Shown piece after piece: positions 39,780 to 51,757 of a DNA stretch of 64,000 nt (positions are counted from its first letter, which is position 1; each line of letters starts with the position of its first letter). A program made the translations under genes and the position numbers. Under the pieces are notes generated by a model. That model ran no database searches, was not told the origin of the DNA, and was given only the letters and a program-made list of their open reading frames with translations. Origin of the DNA: Vespula vulgaris (lineage: Eukaryota > Arthropoda > Insecta > Hymenoptera > Vespidae); contig NC_066597.1 of assembly GCF_905475345.1 (NCBI RefSeq), positions 1,387,501 to 1,451,500 of the forward strand, in the 5' to 3' direction.

Positions 39780-42766
39780 TCTCTTTCTCTTTCACTTCTC
39801 TCAAGGATCTTTAAGAAAGTCAACTTATACCTATACCAACCGTTAACCGTATACGAAATTTTCTGTCAACCATTTTAAATGAAACATCCAAGACAATTAT
39901 TTATTACCTACTACTACTACAACCCTCTGCCATCTTGATCTCGAGGCTTCTGCATATAACGCGAGTCTAAGGTCGGATCGATAGCCTTGTAGATCCTTCT
40001 CCGAAGGAACCACGTTCGGTATTACGAGGAGGAATATCCTTGGCACGAATACTATTCAAGTTAACGCACACGTTTAGTACGTGATACTCTACCTATAATA
40101 TACATGTAATATATAAGTGTGTATATATGTATATACATATATATATACATACATATATATATACACGCGCGTACACGCACACACACAGACTCACCAACTC
40201 AGTTCAATCGGTTTTCAACTCAAACAACTTTCTATACTGCTATCATCTTTTATGCACGATGAAAATCAATCTTCTTCTCTGTTTCTCTTCTTTTCGAATA
40301 CAATTTTTCTTTATTTCTTCATTCGTAGAGATAAAAATGTCGTTAAAATACTGAAAGCTTTCGTAACGAATCTTTCCAGTCTACCTATTCCCTCGCTCAT
40401 CTCGTACCCCTCCCCATGATCTATTCGCATCAGTCAATATCATTTTCTTTTCATTTTATTCTTTTATTTAATTATTGCCTTTGGCATTATTATTATTATT
40501 ATTTCTTTTTTTTATTTTTTTTTATTTTTATTTTTTTTATTATTCTTATTGCCACATCTCGTTAAATGGTCGCCGGTTAAATATCCCGTCTTAATCGTTT
40601 ATTATCACTTATTTTTACGGCTGGTTTTACGTAAACTCGAGAAGATTTATCGACGCTCGTTATTACCGATTTAAAACGATATATCGTTTCAATCTGTTGT
40701 AATATCCTTGTTACGAAAGTATCAAATTGTTTTCTATTTTTATACGAATCGAATGATCGAATCGTAGATAAATATCGTTCGGATGGAAAAATAATAAATA
40801 TCCTAATCGAATTATCATATGCTTTGAAATTCTTTCAAGGACTCTTTTCTAGATGATGTATAATAGCAAAAATAATATATATATATATATATATATTTAT
40901 TTATTTATTTATCTCGAATATCTAAACGGATATAGAATTATTAAATTATTCTATTCCATCTTATTTCCATTCTCTGACTAGTATCCTGAAATATTGTGCG
41001 AGCGAATGCAAAAAAAAAGCAAAGAAAAAGAATAGCGACGATTGCGAGAGCCAAAAGAATCTATCTCTCTCTCTCTCTCTCTCTTTTTTCTTTTTTTTTT
41101 CTTCTTTTTCGTTGGAACAAACGAAACGAAAGGCCAATGGAATGGCTTCGAGAGAAAGGCATCGAAATACTGGAAAGGCAGGTGTGCTGCGTCTCGAAGG
41201 ACGCATCTGTTAGATTGCGCAATTCTAAGTGACGCGCTCACCTTCGAACTACTGACAATAATACTTGGATGCGATCCGCGTAAGATGATAAACAGCAGCC
41301 GTTTGCTTGCTTTTCTTTTCTATTCGACCTTCTTTAACGATAGGATGACCTTTCGTGCTAGATCGTCATCGAGTTTAGATCGAGTTCTTTCATAAACTAT
41401 TTGGTTTTCTTATTCTATATTGGCCGATGTTTTATCACTGCAACCGAAACGATAAATCGAAACTTTTGTACTGATAGAATTTCACCTGTATTCCGGTTTT
41501 ATGGCTTGCGTGTCTATCTGTCTATATAGATATATAGTTAGATATATATATATATATATATATTTCAACCTCTTTCACTTTGACGACATGTACAAAATTG
41601 AATAGGACGATCCAATTATCTAAAAACTCTAGCAAGTTCTGTACCTTGCTTTCGGATATCTCACATACCATTTCGGTGAAAGAAACTTCCGACTGATTTT
41701 TATATTTTTCTTTTTTCCTCCGTCTACTCTTCCACGAGTATCCATCGATCGTATTAAATCAATTCAAAGCTCATCGAAATTTCAGATGTTTATAGGAAAT
41801 TGAAGAGAGCTCGCCGTTTGAGGGATTTCTGGTTGATCGATGATTCAATGAAGCTTTTGAAGGAGAAAAAAATATATATACATACATACATATATATACA
41901 TATATATACATACATACGTACGTACGTACATATATATATACATATATATCTGTATATTGAAGCCATCGTTTAAAATTCAAAGTAGACAAATCGATGCGAC
42001 TCTGTCTTTCTATCTCTATCACTATCTCTCTCTCTCTCTCTCTTTTGCTCTTTAACACCCGTTTGTCATTCAGTGCAAACTTCCCAACGAAACGTTCGAG
42101 GGCGCATACTCAAACAGATGAAGGTTTATCTGCCGTTGGAAGTTGGAATACTTGTTGCTGAAATTGACGTGGTATCGGTGACAATGTTTGGGCAAATGTC
42201 CGTGCCAAGAAAGGATGGGGGACTCTTGGCTGGCGCGTTACTCCTACTACCAGGGAAATCACAGAAAATTGAACTTGTTGCGGAGTGCCTCCTGGCATCG
42301 TAATTCGGAAACGTCGTCTGTTATTCCTCGGGATAGCAATGGTGGTTAAATTGATCTTTTATAGCTCGTTTAAATCTTAATTCGAAACTCCTTGAATATA
42401 TTCAGGAAGAAGTACTTTTCTTTTGCTCCATCGACGAATCAATCACGTTTTGGTTTCTTCTTTTTTTCTTTTTTTTTTTTAACGTAGTTATATATATATA
42501 TATAAAGAAAAAGACATGATCTCGTTAAAAAAATAATTTCGATTTTCTATATTTTTCTTATCGTACAAATTCGTAGAAAAATTCGATTCAACTATCTCCG
42601 AACAATATGTTCCTAGTTTATAACACTTTTATCTCTATCTATCACGTAATTTCGTTAATATTGCCTCATTGGCAACTCGGTTATTACATTCTGTTTGCCT
42701 TATTGCAGCTATCTACCTAACTTAGTTAAGATTCTCGCTGATAATGTAAACATAAACAAGACGGTG

Positions 42767-42842
<76 letters not shown>

Positions 42843-45800
42843 CCTCTATTAAATAGCAATTACAAACAATTTGTTTCGATAAACATTAGCATTCTTGCTG
42901 TATAATTCCATTAATTATATTTGTCTAGTTAATAAAGCTATTTTTTTTTTCAAGCTCTCGACGTAACACTTTTCCTCGTAGCCCGTTTTCTCTTTTACTT
43001 TTTTACTTTGTTTTATCCGTCTTGAAGAAGCTGGCTTAAGGAGACCGTCTTTCCACATCGTATATAACTCCTACAACAGTGAGGAAACAAAAGGACCAAA
43101 AAACCATTCCGTCCGAGTTCTTCTCATCCCACAAATAGAGAAAAGGAATTTCCTACGTTCTACAAATTTCCTCGTCCTTGCACCTTCCTTAAATTCTTCT
43201 TCAAATACTTGTCTCCCGTTTTTACCGAACAAACGATGCATCATATTTTTCTTTCTTTCCATATATCGACTGATACACGTTTTTCACGAATATTAGAAAA
43301 TAAACGGGAAAAAAAGGAAAGGAAAGGAAAGGAAAAGAAAAGAGAAGAAAAGAAAAGAAAATGATTCCTCGCTGATCGTACACCCACACACATACGCACA
43401 GATACACGTATGTTTCTATATCCATATATCTATATATATTCTAACAGAAAATTGCGAGTCTAGAAAAGTAAAACCAAAGACAAAGATATCGAAAGCTCTC
43501 TTCGATGAATATCTATCAGAAATATAGGAACCATTTGTCCATCAAAGATCTCCCTTTGTTATTCTTGTACATATCCTCGATATCCACGTATTTTTGTATC
43601 CGTATCGTCCTACATGGAAATCAAAGTCTTTCGAATATATCTACGTACCTTTTGTACGAGTCATATTTCTATTACACAAAACACACACAAACACATACAT
43701 ATAATATATACACTGTACAGTCTTATCTCGGACACCTAACGACCGAGTTTTCCTAATAGTTGCATTTTGCGAATCTAAGAACAAGTCCACTAATCATGTT
43801 CTTAAATGGAACCTTATCTACTAGTCACAGGGTAGCACAGTGGTAAGTGGTACGTCCGGGTTGCCAATGGGGGAACAGGGGGAGCATTGAGGGTGGTGTT
43901 GGTGGTGATGGTGGTGGTTGGAGGAGGGGGAGAGGAGGGTGGCAAATAGGCTAAAGTGGGAGTATGTAAAGGGTGCTGGGGTAAAGTGTGTCGCGGCTTG
44001 CAGAGACGACGAAAGAGAGAAAGAGAGAGCGGTGACAGGTTGATTTATTAGCTCGGATCGAGTACACGATGATATCGGAAGGAGGTCAAAGGTTGGCCGC
44101 TCACCTTTTCCTCGGTTATACCTTTGCCAAGGAAAGGCAGAGAAGGGGGAGGGAAAAGGTATACCGGCTTAAACGTTGGGCTATGCTTGCCACTACCACG
44201 GAACGCGTTTGTTGTCACGATCGAGTTTTCGATCGTGTCACGATTTATCTTTACGCCATTGCACAGCTCTCTAGATCGGACATTGGTTAACCGAACGAAG
44301 CTAAAATAATAATGACGAAGGTAAACGACGCCGATACACAGACCCGATGTGAGACCTCGCAAATGAATTTTGAGAGACCTCAAAGTTAACGTCCTAAAAC
44401 CTTTACCATCGGCACTACCACTGTAACCACTACTACCACCACTAACTAGCTCTCTGTCAACCTTTCTATCGGTTCCTCATTCCCAATCCCTGTTGTCTAT
44501 TCTATTTGAATTTCATGAGAATTCTTAATCAGCTTTCGTATGTATATACAGGACAAGAGTTATGCATTAGCTATCGAGTCAGAAATTAAACGCGAATAAT
44601 CGTTTGGAACGTCATCGTTCGATGTCCGATTCATACACGAAGGATCAACCTTTTTCTTTCTTTTTTTCTCGTCGTTTTTTTTTTCCTTCTTTTTTCTTTT
44701 CTTTTTTTTCTTTCTTTTTCTTTTTTTTTTCAATCGACCACATCCGCCTTTTTCGCAAAGTGACGCAAAGTTTTGCGGTTCGGTTGATCGATCGTTTCCT
44801 ATTAAAAGCTTACCAACAACAAATCAATGATTAAGCGACGATAGAAAAAATGAGTTTAACCGATTAAGTGTCTCTTTTAACGAAAAAGGAGGAATAAAAA
44901 GAAACTGCGCTCGGAATTGTTCTCTCCTAATATAAAGAAAGTTTAATTGGTCGAACAGCTTGTTTTGAAAAGGAAGATTGCAAAAAGAAAGAAAGAAAGA
45001 ATACAAAGAAAAAAAATATAAAGAAAAAGCAAAAAAGATAGAAGAAGAAAGTAAAAGAAGTGGAGTCTCATCGATATTCTCTTCTAATTTCCCCTCCCCA
45101 CTCCATCCTACCCCCCCTCTCGAATTTTTCGTTGAACGATGATATTCAATCGGTTGTAAATCCTCCACGGTATAGTCTCATCCATACCGTGGGAGTAAAT
45201 TTATGGAAATGATATTCCAAGCTACTCGAAAGCGTGAGAAGCTGTCGGTAATTGTTACGTTTACGCAATGAGTTAACGAAGGCTTCGAAAGCCAAAGAGG
45301 TGGAGCAAGAGGAGCATGAGGATGAGGATGAGGATGAGGAGGAGGAGGAGGAGGAAGGAAGATTCGGGTAAGCCGAGTACCGAATCGAGAATCGGTACTC
45401 ATTAATTGTACCGTATTGCGAGTAATTTTGTAGTTGAGTGGAATATATAGGTGGAAGGAACGACTACTACCTCTCTCTATCTCTCTCTTTCTCTCATTCT
45501 CTCATTCTCTCTCTCTCTCTCTCTCTATCTCTATCTCTATCTCTATCTCTCTATCTATCTCTCTCTCTTTCTCTCGCTGTAGCTAGTATGGGGTGGTGCT
45601 TTAATGGGAGCGTGGGTGTTCGCAATTTGACGTAAAGGCTATTAGACCTATCCTAAAGCAGAACCAACCCTTCTAGGCGAGTTAGTTCCTAGGACGACCG
45701 GACTTAATTGGACTTTAGAGAACGTTCCTTGCACGACATTTTTCAAAGCATTCTAGGGAGAAAGATCGATGTTCTTCGTAAATCGTTCTATGCCGTGGTC

Positions 45801-46180
45801 TCTCTATATTTTGTCGTGAAAAGGAAAAGAGGGGAAAAGAGGGGAAAGGGGAAAAAGAAAAAACAGGAAAAAAGAGAAAAAAGAAAGGGAAAAAAATTTT
45901 AAGCCATAAAGGGGAAACGTAATAACGGAAGACCGATAAAGTGTATATCGACAGCATGATGGTGATGGTGGTGGTAGTGGTAGTGGTAGTGGTAGTCGTA
46001 GTTGTGTTGGTGATGGTAGAGGGTATAATTGAAGTTGGAATACACGGGTCCTTGCAGGTGTTTCTAATATACGTTGAATACAAATTATTGCGAACGTTTT
46101 CGGAAGGCTCGAGGTAGGTAGAATCAAAGTTTCTCATCCGAAAAGAATATTAAAAATAAATAAATAAAAAAATGAATAAA

Positions 46181-46220
<40 letters not shown>

Positions 46221-46891
46221 CCGTTCGAACGGCAAACATTGAATAACAAGTTAACAATCGAACACGTTGTTCGCGTCGGTTACCATCGACGATTCGATTG
46301 TAATCGACGCGAACACCGTCGTACCGTATGAACGCCAATTTCTGTTCTTCCTGATTAATGATTCTTGTAACCTTTCGAGAACACTTCTGACCTATTACAG
46401 CAAATCCATGTTGAGAGAAATACTATTTTCATAATGCATTCCAACTTTCTATCATTTATCTCGATTCATGTTTAAGTCGACTCGATAGAAAGCTTTAATT
46501 GATTCAATCGAAATTAATTAAATAATGAGAACGTTACACGTATATATAAATATGTGCGTGTGTATGTCTGTGTGTGTATGCGCGTTTTTTTTTTTTTTTT
46601 AATATTACTTTAAACACGTACCAATAGAAACAAGTCTGTCCTTTGTGTATGTATACGTGTATACGCGTGTGCGTGTGCGTGTGCGTGCGATCGAAGGAAA
46701 TTTTTAATATGAAGAACAAAGCCACGTTAAGCTGGTTGCGATTGGTGTGTTGCAGACACGAGGTGCCTGTCACCTCGGAGCCGATCACGGTGATACACAT
46801 GGACGAGGACGTCGTCGTGGTCAACAAGCCCGCCTCCATCCCTGTAAGTGGTGTACTGCCAGGACTGTACTGCCAAAATATCTGTCGCTTT

Positions 46892-46924
<33 letters not shown>

Positions 46925-47199
46925 TTTCTATTTCTATTTCTATATCTTCTCTATTCCTACATTTACTATCTCATTCACATATCCAAACACGCAATGATAC
47001 GATTCAACAATTATCTATGCTCTATGGTCGACATTAACTCAATCAGACGTCCTTGTTTCCTCTTAAGAAGACTTACTGCTTGAATCGTGGTAAGCCGGCT
47101 AATGGGGTTTGCTAGCTTTCACCCTACAAGTCCAAAACCATCTCAGTGTACAACTATCATCAAACACAGTCCTTTATTTATTTTCTTTTTCTCTTTCTT

Positions 47200-47243
<44 letters not shown>

Positions 47244-47978
47244 GTTTTCGCTTTTTGTTTGCCATCCCTCGATCTACTTCCAATTTTCTGTCATTTGTCC
47301 AACTAGTTGATTTACTTTTTGGGTAAAATTATGACATAAAAATCATCGAACACGATCATTACTTTTTTTCTTTTCTATTTTCTTCTTCTTCTTTTTCTTT
47401 CTTTTCTTCTCTTTTTTTTCTTTTTCTTTTTCTTTTTAGGCTGATCGCACCATTTATTGGATTATTCAAAGGTATTACGATTAAAGTTCAGAGAATTCTT
47501 TTATTTTCTTTTATTTATTTACTTTTTACCTCAGATATTAATCAAATAATTAATTAATCGATCACTATTTGAATTATTTGAACATATTCAATATCCACTA
47601 AATGGTTTTGGATCAACGTAATGTATTATTTTTTAATTTCGTTTTAACTTTAACATCGGAAGTCATATCTACGATCACGTAGATCCATTCACACACACAC
47701 ACACATATTTCTATGATACATTTAATTGATTTCACTAGAAGTAAATTAAGTTCTTCTGTAGGATTTTCGATGGAACGAACGGTCCTGGCACCCTCGTTTC
47801 CACGATTCATTCCGAAAACGAACGAACGAATGAACGAACGAACTAACGAACGAACCAACGAAAATAAAAAAAAAGAGAGAAAAAAGAAGAAAAAAAAAAG
47901 AAAGAAAGAAAAGAGAATCGTCGAACTCAGGGTGCAAACAAAGCCCCATCGCAATTTCATTCCCTTTCTCTCTCTCTC

Positions 47979-48029
<51 letters not shown>

Positions 48030-50119
48030 CCGATTCGTTTTTATTTGCCACACGGTGCAGTGGATTTCGACTGCGACTACAGCCTATATTTTATTTCCCG
48101 AAGAGAGATCCAAGTTAAACAGCGGTCACGAGCATCGTGTGGCGAACAGGAACCGGGTCCGCAACTGAAAACAAACTGAAAACATAGTGACACGTTTTAT
48201 TAAATCGTTACGATCCCGTTCACCAGGTGAAAACGTATTGTTGTCCTACCGACAAATTTCATTAATCGTCCGGCAAACACATAAATGTTATTTCATCACG
48301 TACATATATAGCAGAACTGGTATAACGTTGGCTAACGGATGTCAACAATGTATTGGTGTATGCGTATTTCTGAGAGAGAGAAAGAGAAAGAGCTATAGAA
48401 AGAGAGAATGAGAGAGAGAGAGAGAGAGAGAGTACAGCCGTGGAAAATGGCACTCTCCCGCGTACCATTGTCTTTAATTTCGATCGTTAGTACGAGTCGT
48501 ATTTAACTTTGACGACTAATTAGAGCGAACCGATTTTACATAATCCCTTGTGGGAGCTGCTTATGTCGCATGCGACATTAAAATGTCTCTCCTATCGTTC
48601 TCTTATCTCTTTTCCACGATCCTATCTATCTCCACTTTTCATTTTACAAGCTATATACGTTCATCTTCCCTTCTCTATCTCGCGCGCGTGTGCATATGTG
48701 TGTATTCGTATAAATTCGTGTAAGTGTATTTAGAACCCGTTAACATAATAGTCACAGGTAAAGAGAAAAGTGATATCCGAATCGTAATGATCTCTTTTAA
48801 TTAAATGCAACTTTCTAGATATATTCGAATGTAAAAAAAAATAACAACGGGGTCAGGGTGGGGTCAGGAGCACGTTTAATGGGAACTATTTTTTCTTTCC
48901 TGTTTTTTTCTTTTCTTTTTTTTTTTTTTTTTTCTTTTTGTTCTCTCTTTTCCTCCCCCTTTTTTTACATTCCACTGCATTTTTCATTACTTTATTTATA
49001 TCCGTAATTACGATCTCATATCTTCGTGTTACACGTTGCCATTTTGTTAATTGATCAAAACGAAATATTGATGTAATTAACGTAAGAGAAGTATTTGTAA
49101 TTAGCATTAATAAGTAATATCGATATTAATATGTAATATCGAATATGTTCGTTCGTAAACCAACGTAAAAATGTATTAATTATATATATGCATTTTTTTG
49201 GGGGGATGATCGAAGAAAGAAAGAAAGAAAGAAAAGAAAAGAAAGAAAGACACAAAGAAGAAAAAGAAAAGAAAAAGATAAAGTAAATTGCCATCCCAGC
49301 AAAAAAACACACAGTCACACAATTACTTACCGAAGCTTTTGCAGCTACGTAAGAGGTCCTTGCAAGCTTCTCCGTAAGACGAGTGGTACTCGATCTTGAA
49401 ACAAGCCGCAATTCTCTAGTTTGGTATTGTTAAAAGTAAGAAATCGTTAGAGGACCTCTCTCGAGTACATTTTTCTAGTTCCCTAATTCGTGAAACTAAT
49501 GGAAGAAAAAGTTCGATATATATAACGACAATCAATAACCATTATTGTGAAATTATTTCATTTCTTTTTGTTTCCTTCGTTGTTTCTTTCTTTTTTTAAA
49601 TAAAATTACTTAAAAATTACTTCAAGAAAAGAAATAGGTCGGTTGTCACATTTCTCTCACCTGTGAAATCTTTAGAAAGAGTTTCTTCGCGGCTGTCCGT
49701 GTTTAATGATCATTGATCACTCCTGCAGCGAGATTCGAAACGTTCGTTTAAAAGCGATTCTTGCTAAAACTCCACGAGAACGTCGTTACGATCAATTAGG
49801 ATAGGAAGAACAACGATACGATATCGTCTCGAAAGATATTTGATTCCTTGGCGTACTCGACTAAAAATCAAAATTGAAAAAACAAGATTAGAAGAAAAAG
49901 AAAAGAGAGGAGATGGAAGAATGAAAGAAAACAGAAAAAAAAAACAGACAGAACAATCGTAAAGACGTACTCTAACGGGTGTAATTTGTTTTCGTTCGAG
50001 AGGACAGCACGTATTCCCTTGTGGTATGGTGCAGGTGCCAGTGCCGGTGCAGGTGCAGGTACATTGTTGTAGACTACTGGTCTCACGTGTATATATATGT
50101 ATGTATGTATGCATGCATG

Positions 50120-50153
<34 letters not shown>

Positions 50154-51757
50154 CGTTGAAGCGCGAATCGACCGGCCTTTGTCGAGGCGATTGCTTTTTC
50201 CTCGAATAGCAAGGAAAAATGGGGTCGTAGGATCCTTCTTCTCGACAAACTTCCTTTTTCTATACGTTTTTTTGTTTATTTTAAATATAATATCCTTTAT
50301 ATTCTTACACCATAATTCTACCTACGATACAGGTACATCCCTGTGGACGTTATCGACACAACACGGTCGTCTTCATTTTGGCCAAGGAGTACAACTTGAA
50401 GAATCTTAGAACGATCCATAGGCTGGATAGATTGACCAGTGGAATATTACTTTTTGGTAGGACACCTAAGAAAGCAAGACAAATGGAACATCAGATAAGA
50501 AACAGACAGGTTTGTAATTGGACTGTCTGATAAAAATGTTGACAAATATATGAAGGATTATACTTTATCTTATCAACTTTGTCTAAGATTTGAAAGGAAT
50601 ATATACGTATGTATATGTGTGTGTGTGTGTGTGTGTATGTGTGTATGCCTGTACGATGATGTATGTGTATGTTAGAAAAGTTGAAAACGATACTTATATT
50701 CTTAAAGAAAACTTTTAATAGAAACAAGCAGTTATTGTTACTGTTACACTTATTCTCTCTATCCTGACCTACCTTTTCGTTTACGTAGGTGCACAAACAA
50801 TACGTGTGCCGGGTCGAAGGTGAATTTCCGGAGGAAGAAGTGGTCTGTTCAGAACCGATCGAGGTCGTTTCCTACAAGATAGGTGTTTGCAAGGTATCCG
50901 AAAAGGGCAAGGACTGCGTCACACGTTTCAAACGGTTGAGTTACAATGGAAAATCTTCAGTGGTACTTTGCAAACCTCAAACCGGTCGTATGCATCAAAT
51001 ACGAGTTCACTTACAGTATCTCGGTTATCCCGTGGTGAATGATCCTCTTTACAATCACGTAGTCTTTGGTCCGCACAAAGGAAAGGGCGGTAATATCGGT
51101 AAAACCGACGAGGAGTTGGTCAGAGATCTCATTAGCATTCACAATGCCGAGAATTGGCTTGGCATGGATGGGGACTCTGAGATGAGTCTGTTCAAATCGA
51201 AACTCGACATGGAGGAACGCGATTTGGCTGGCAACGATAAGAACGTTAACTCCTCGCCGGAGGAAGCATCTTCGACGGCTACATTGTCCGAGGAGGAACG
51301 GCCCCAGCAAGAACTTAAGTCTCTCAAAGTGACGGTTGGAACACAAACGGGTTCAGAGCCGCCCGATCAAAGGTACACAAATCTATATATTAATCCGAGT
51401 TGTCCAACTGTTCGATTAAATAACTATATCCTTGTATCCATCCGATTGAAACAGTTATCTACATAACATTTGCTTTTATCTGAAATACTATCGCTATTAC
51501 GTCTTCCTTCTTGTTTCTTTGTTTTTTCTCTTCTCCGTGATGACTCTTCTTCCCCTTTTCTTTTTTCCAACAGCTTCGCCAACGATAAGGTCATCGTCGA
51601 TCCCCACTGCTACGAGTGCAAAGTCAAATACAGAGATCCAAAACCATCGGATCTAGTGATGTACCTTCACGCGTGGCGTTACTGCGGACCAGGCTGGGAA
51701 TACGAGACACCACTTCCTGCGTGGGCAGCCAGCGATTGGACGGCCGATGATCGATAG
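29284..51757 (+). CDS. RPUSD2: RluA-family RNA pseudouridine synthase, RPUSD2-like (join of 7 exons)
   Basis: Join 29284-29388, 32728-32815, 39390-39612, 46756-46843, 50333-50509, 50789-51372, 51574-51757 = 1449 nt, 482 aa from the first firm exon. All introns are GT-AG and phases agree. The enzyme converts uridine to pseudouridine in RNA. Residues 66-139 form an S4-like RNA-binding region (GLRKVYPYYF, KGRWVG). Residues 157-168 carry VVVVNKPASIPV-type motif I. HRLDRLTSG near residue 200 holds the catalytic Asp. GRMHQIRVHL (293-302) is motif III. A Glu/Ser-rich linker precedes a conserved RPUSD2-type tail (DLVMYLHAWRY, PAWAASDW). Yeast Pus8/Pus9 relatives modify tRNA position 32, and insects have RluA-1/RluA-2 paralogues; which paralogue this is, and its RNA target, are not visible. 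The N terminus is uncertain. Confidence 0.93.
30470..30527. repeat. (GA)n microsatellite
   Basis: An uninterrupted GA run inside RPUSD2 intron 1. Confidence 0.95.
30982..31021. repeat. (TCTATC)n hexanucleotide repeat
   Basis: About six TCTATC units in intron 1 of RPUSD2. Confidence 0.9.
32728..32815 (+). CDS. RPUSD2: RPUSD2 exon 2
   Basis: It encodes a Lys-rich stretch ending in RPGFTDERYNETSYYVEN, typical of the RPUSD2 N-terminal region. The acceptor is gtttcag and the donor G|GTCAGT; it exits in phase 1, completed by exon 3. Confidence 0.9.
33975..34030. repeat. (TA)n microsatellite
   Basis: A TA dinucleotide array in intron 2 of RPUSD2, preceded by ATCT tetramers. Confidence 0.9.
34349..34362 (+). 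promoter_or_regulatory. YY1/Pho-like motif in RPUSD2 intron 2
   Basis: gatggcggccatgt contains ATGGCGGC on one strand and a GCCAT core. It lies in a non-repetitive island at about 34250-34480. Function is inferred from the motif only. Confidence 0.25.
35859..36470. repeat. Higher-order tandem repeat, period about 175 bp, with a (CT)n array in each unit
   Basis: Unit boundaries at gtgattgaaaacg (35996), ttgattcgataaa (36170) and ttgattgaaaataaa (36347) give spacings of 174 and 177 bp. Each unit runs: TTGATT head, acgaa.tttt.cgctagac, poly-T, atctaaaaaggg.aacaa, a (CT)n array, tgta.agtatta, aaataaataa. A partial unit lies to the left, with its (CT)n at 35859-35911. Confidence 0.8.
36764..36806. 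repeat. (CT)n microsatellite
   Basis: An uninterrupted CT array preceded by TTCC tetramers at about 36711-36740. Confidence 0.9.
38643..38698. repeat. (CCTT)n tetranucleotide repeat
   Basis: About thirteen uninterrupted CCTT units in intron 2 of RPUSD2. Confidence 0.95.
39390..39612 (+). CDS. RPUSD2: RPUSD2 exon 3 (S4-like RNA-binding region)
   Basis: It encodes residues 65-139 (GLRKVYPYYF ... KGRWVGEKILEVFAREF ... RAGTLTVN ... LLANIVHR). The acceptor is ataacag and the donor AG|GTAAGA. It enters in phase 1 and exits in phase 2. Confidence 0.95.
39716..39771. repeat. (CT)n microsatellite
   Basis: A CT array starting about 105 bp after the exon 3 donor. Confidence 0.95.
42064..42303. other. 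Unidentified coding-like island in RPUSD2 intron 3
   Basis: About 240 bp free of simple repeats and richer in G and C than the surrounding intron. A 76-codon plus-strand frame (42073-42303) overlaps a 62-codon minus-strand frame (42110-42298). A tail of CT and a CAG precede it at 42075, which could act as a splice acceptor. I recognise no family in any frame. It could be an alternative exon, a non-coding RNA exon, a decayed mobile element or a gene fragment. Confidence 0.3.
42769..42839. repeat. (CT)n microsatellite, about 70 bp
   Basis: An uninterrupted CT array in intron 3 of RPUSD2. Confidence 0.97.
46179..46220. repeat. (AAAG)n tetranucleotide repeat
   Basis: About ten AAAG units. Confidence 0.9.
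46756..46843 (+). CDS. RPUSD2: RPUSD2 exon 4 (motif I)
   Basis: It encodes HEVPVTSEPITVIHMDEDV followed by VVVNKPASIP, the family's first conserved catalytic-domain motif. The acceptor is tgttgcag and the donor CCT|GTAAGT. It completes the Arg codon begun in exon 3 and exits in phase 0. Confidence 0.96.
46844..50332 (+). other. RPUSD2 intron 4 (3489 bp)
   Basis: It contains CT arrays near 47210-47234 and 47973-48026, a GTAT array near 50097-50150 and a duplex of GGTGCAGGT-like hexamers near 50030-50060. No nested gene was recognised. Confidence 0.7.
50333..50509 (+). CDS. RPUSD2: RPUSD2 exon 5 (catalytic Asp motif)
   Basis: 59 residues beginning VHPCGRYRHNTVVFILAKEY and including HRLDRLTSGILLF. 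The Asp of HRLD is the nucleophile invariant in RluA-type synthases. The acceptor is atacag and the donor CAG|GTTTGT; phase 0 to 0. Confidence 0.97.
50789..51372 (+). CDS. RPUSD2: RPUSD2 exon 6 (motif III and acidic linker)
   Basis: It begins VHKQYVCRVEGEFPEEEVVC, continues through RLSYNGKSSVV and GRMHQIRVHLQYLGYPVVND, then KTDEELVRDL. It ends in about 60 residues rich in Glu, Ser and Lys that look unstructured. The acceptor is tacgtag and the donor AG|GTACAC; it exits in phase 2. Confidence 0.97.
51574..51757 (+). CDS. RPUSD2: RPUSD2 exon 7 (C terminus)
   Basis: It encodes the conserved RPUSD2-type tail (DPHCYECKVKYRDPKPSDLV..., then PGWEYETPLPAWAASDW) and ends at TAG 51755-51757. The acceptor is ttccaacag. 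Possible polyadenylation signals AATAAA lie at 52013, 52032 and 52063. Confidence 0.95.

Larger units (their letters stand above)
39613..46755 (+). other. RPUSD2 intron 3 (7143 bp)
   Basis: This is the longest intron traced here. It holds (CT)n at 39716-39771 and 42769-42839, TA/TACA arrays at about 41870-41950, an AAAG array at about 46179-46220, and an unexplained non-repetitive island at 42064-42303. A tRNA A-box-like segment at 43831-43865 was examined and not called. Confidence 0.7.
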
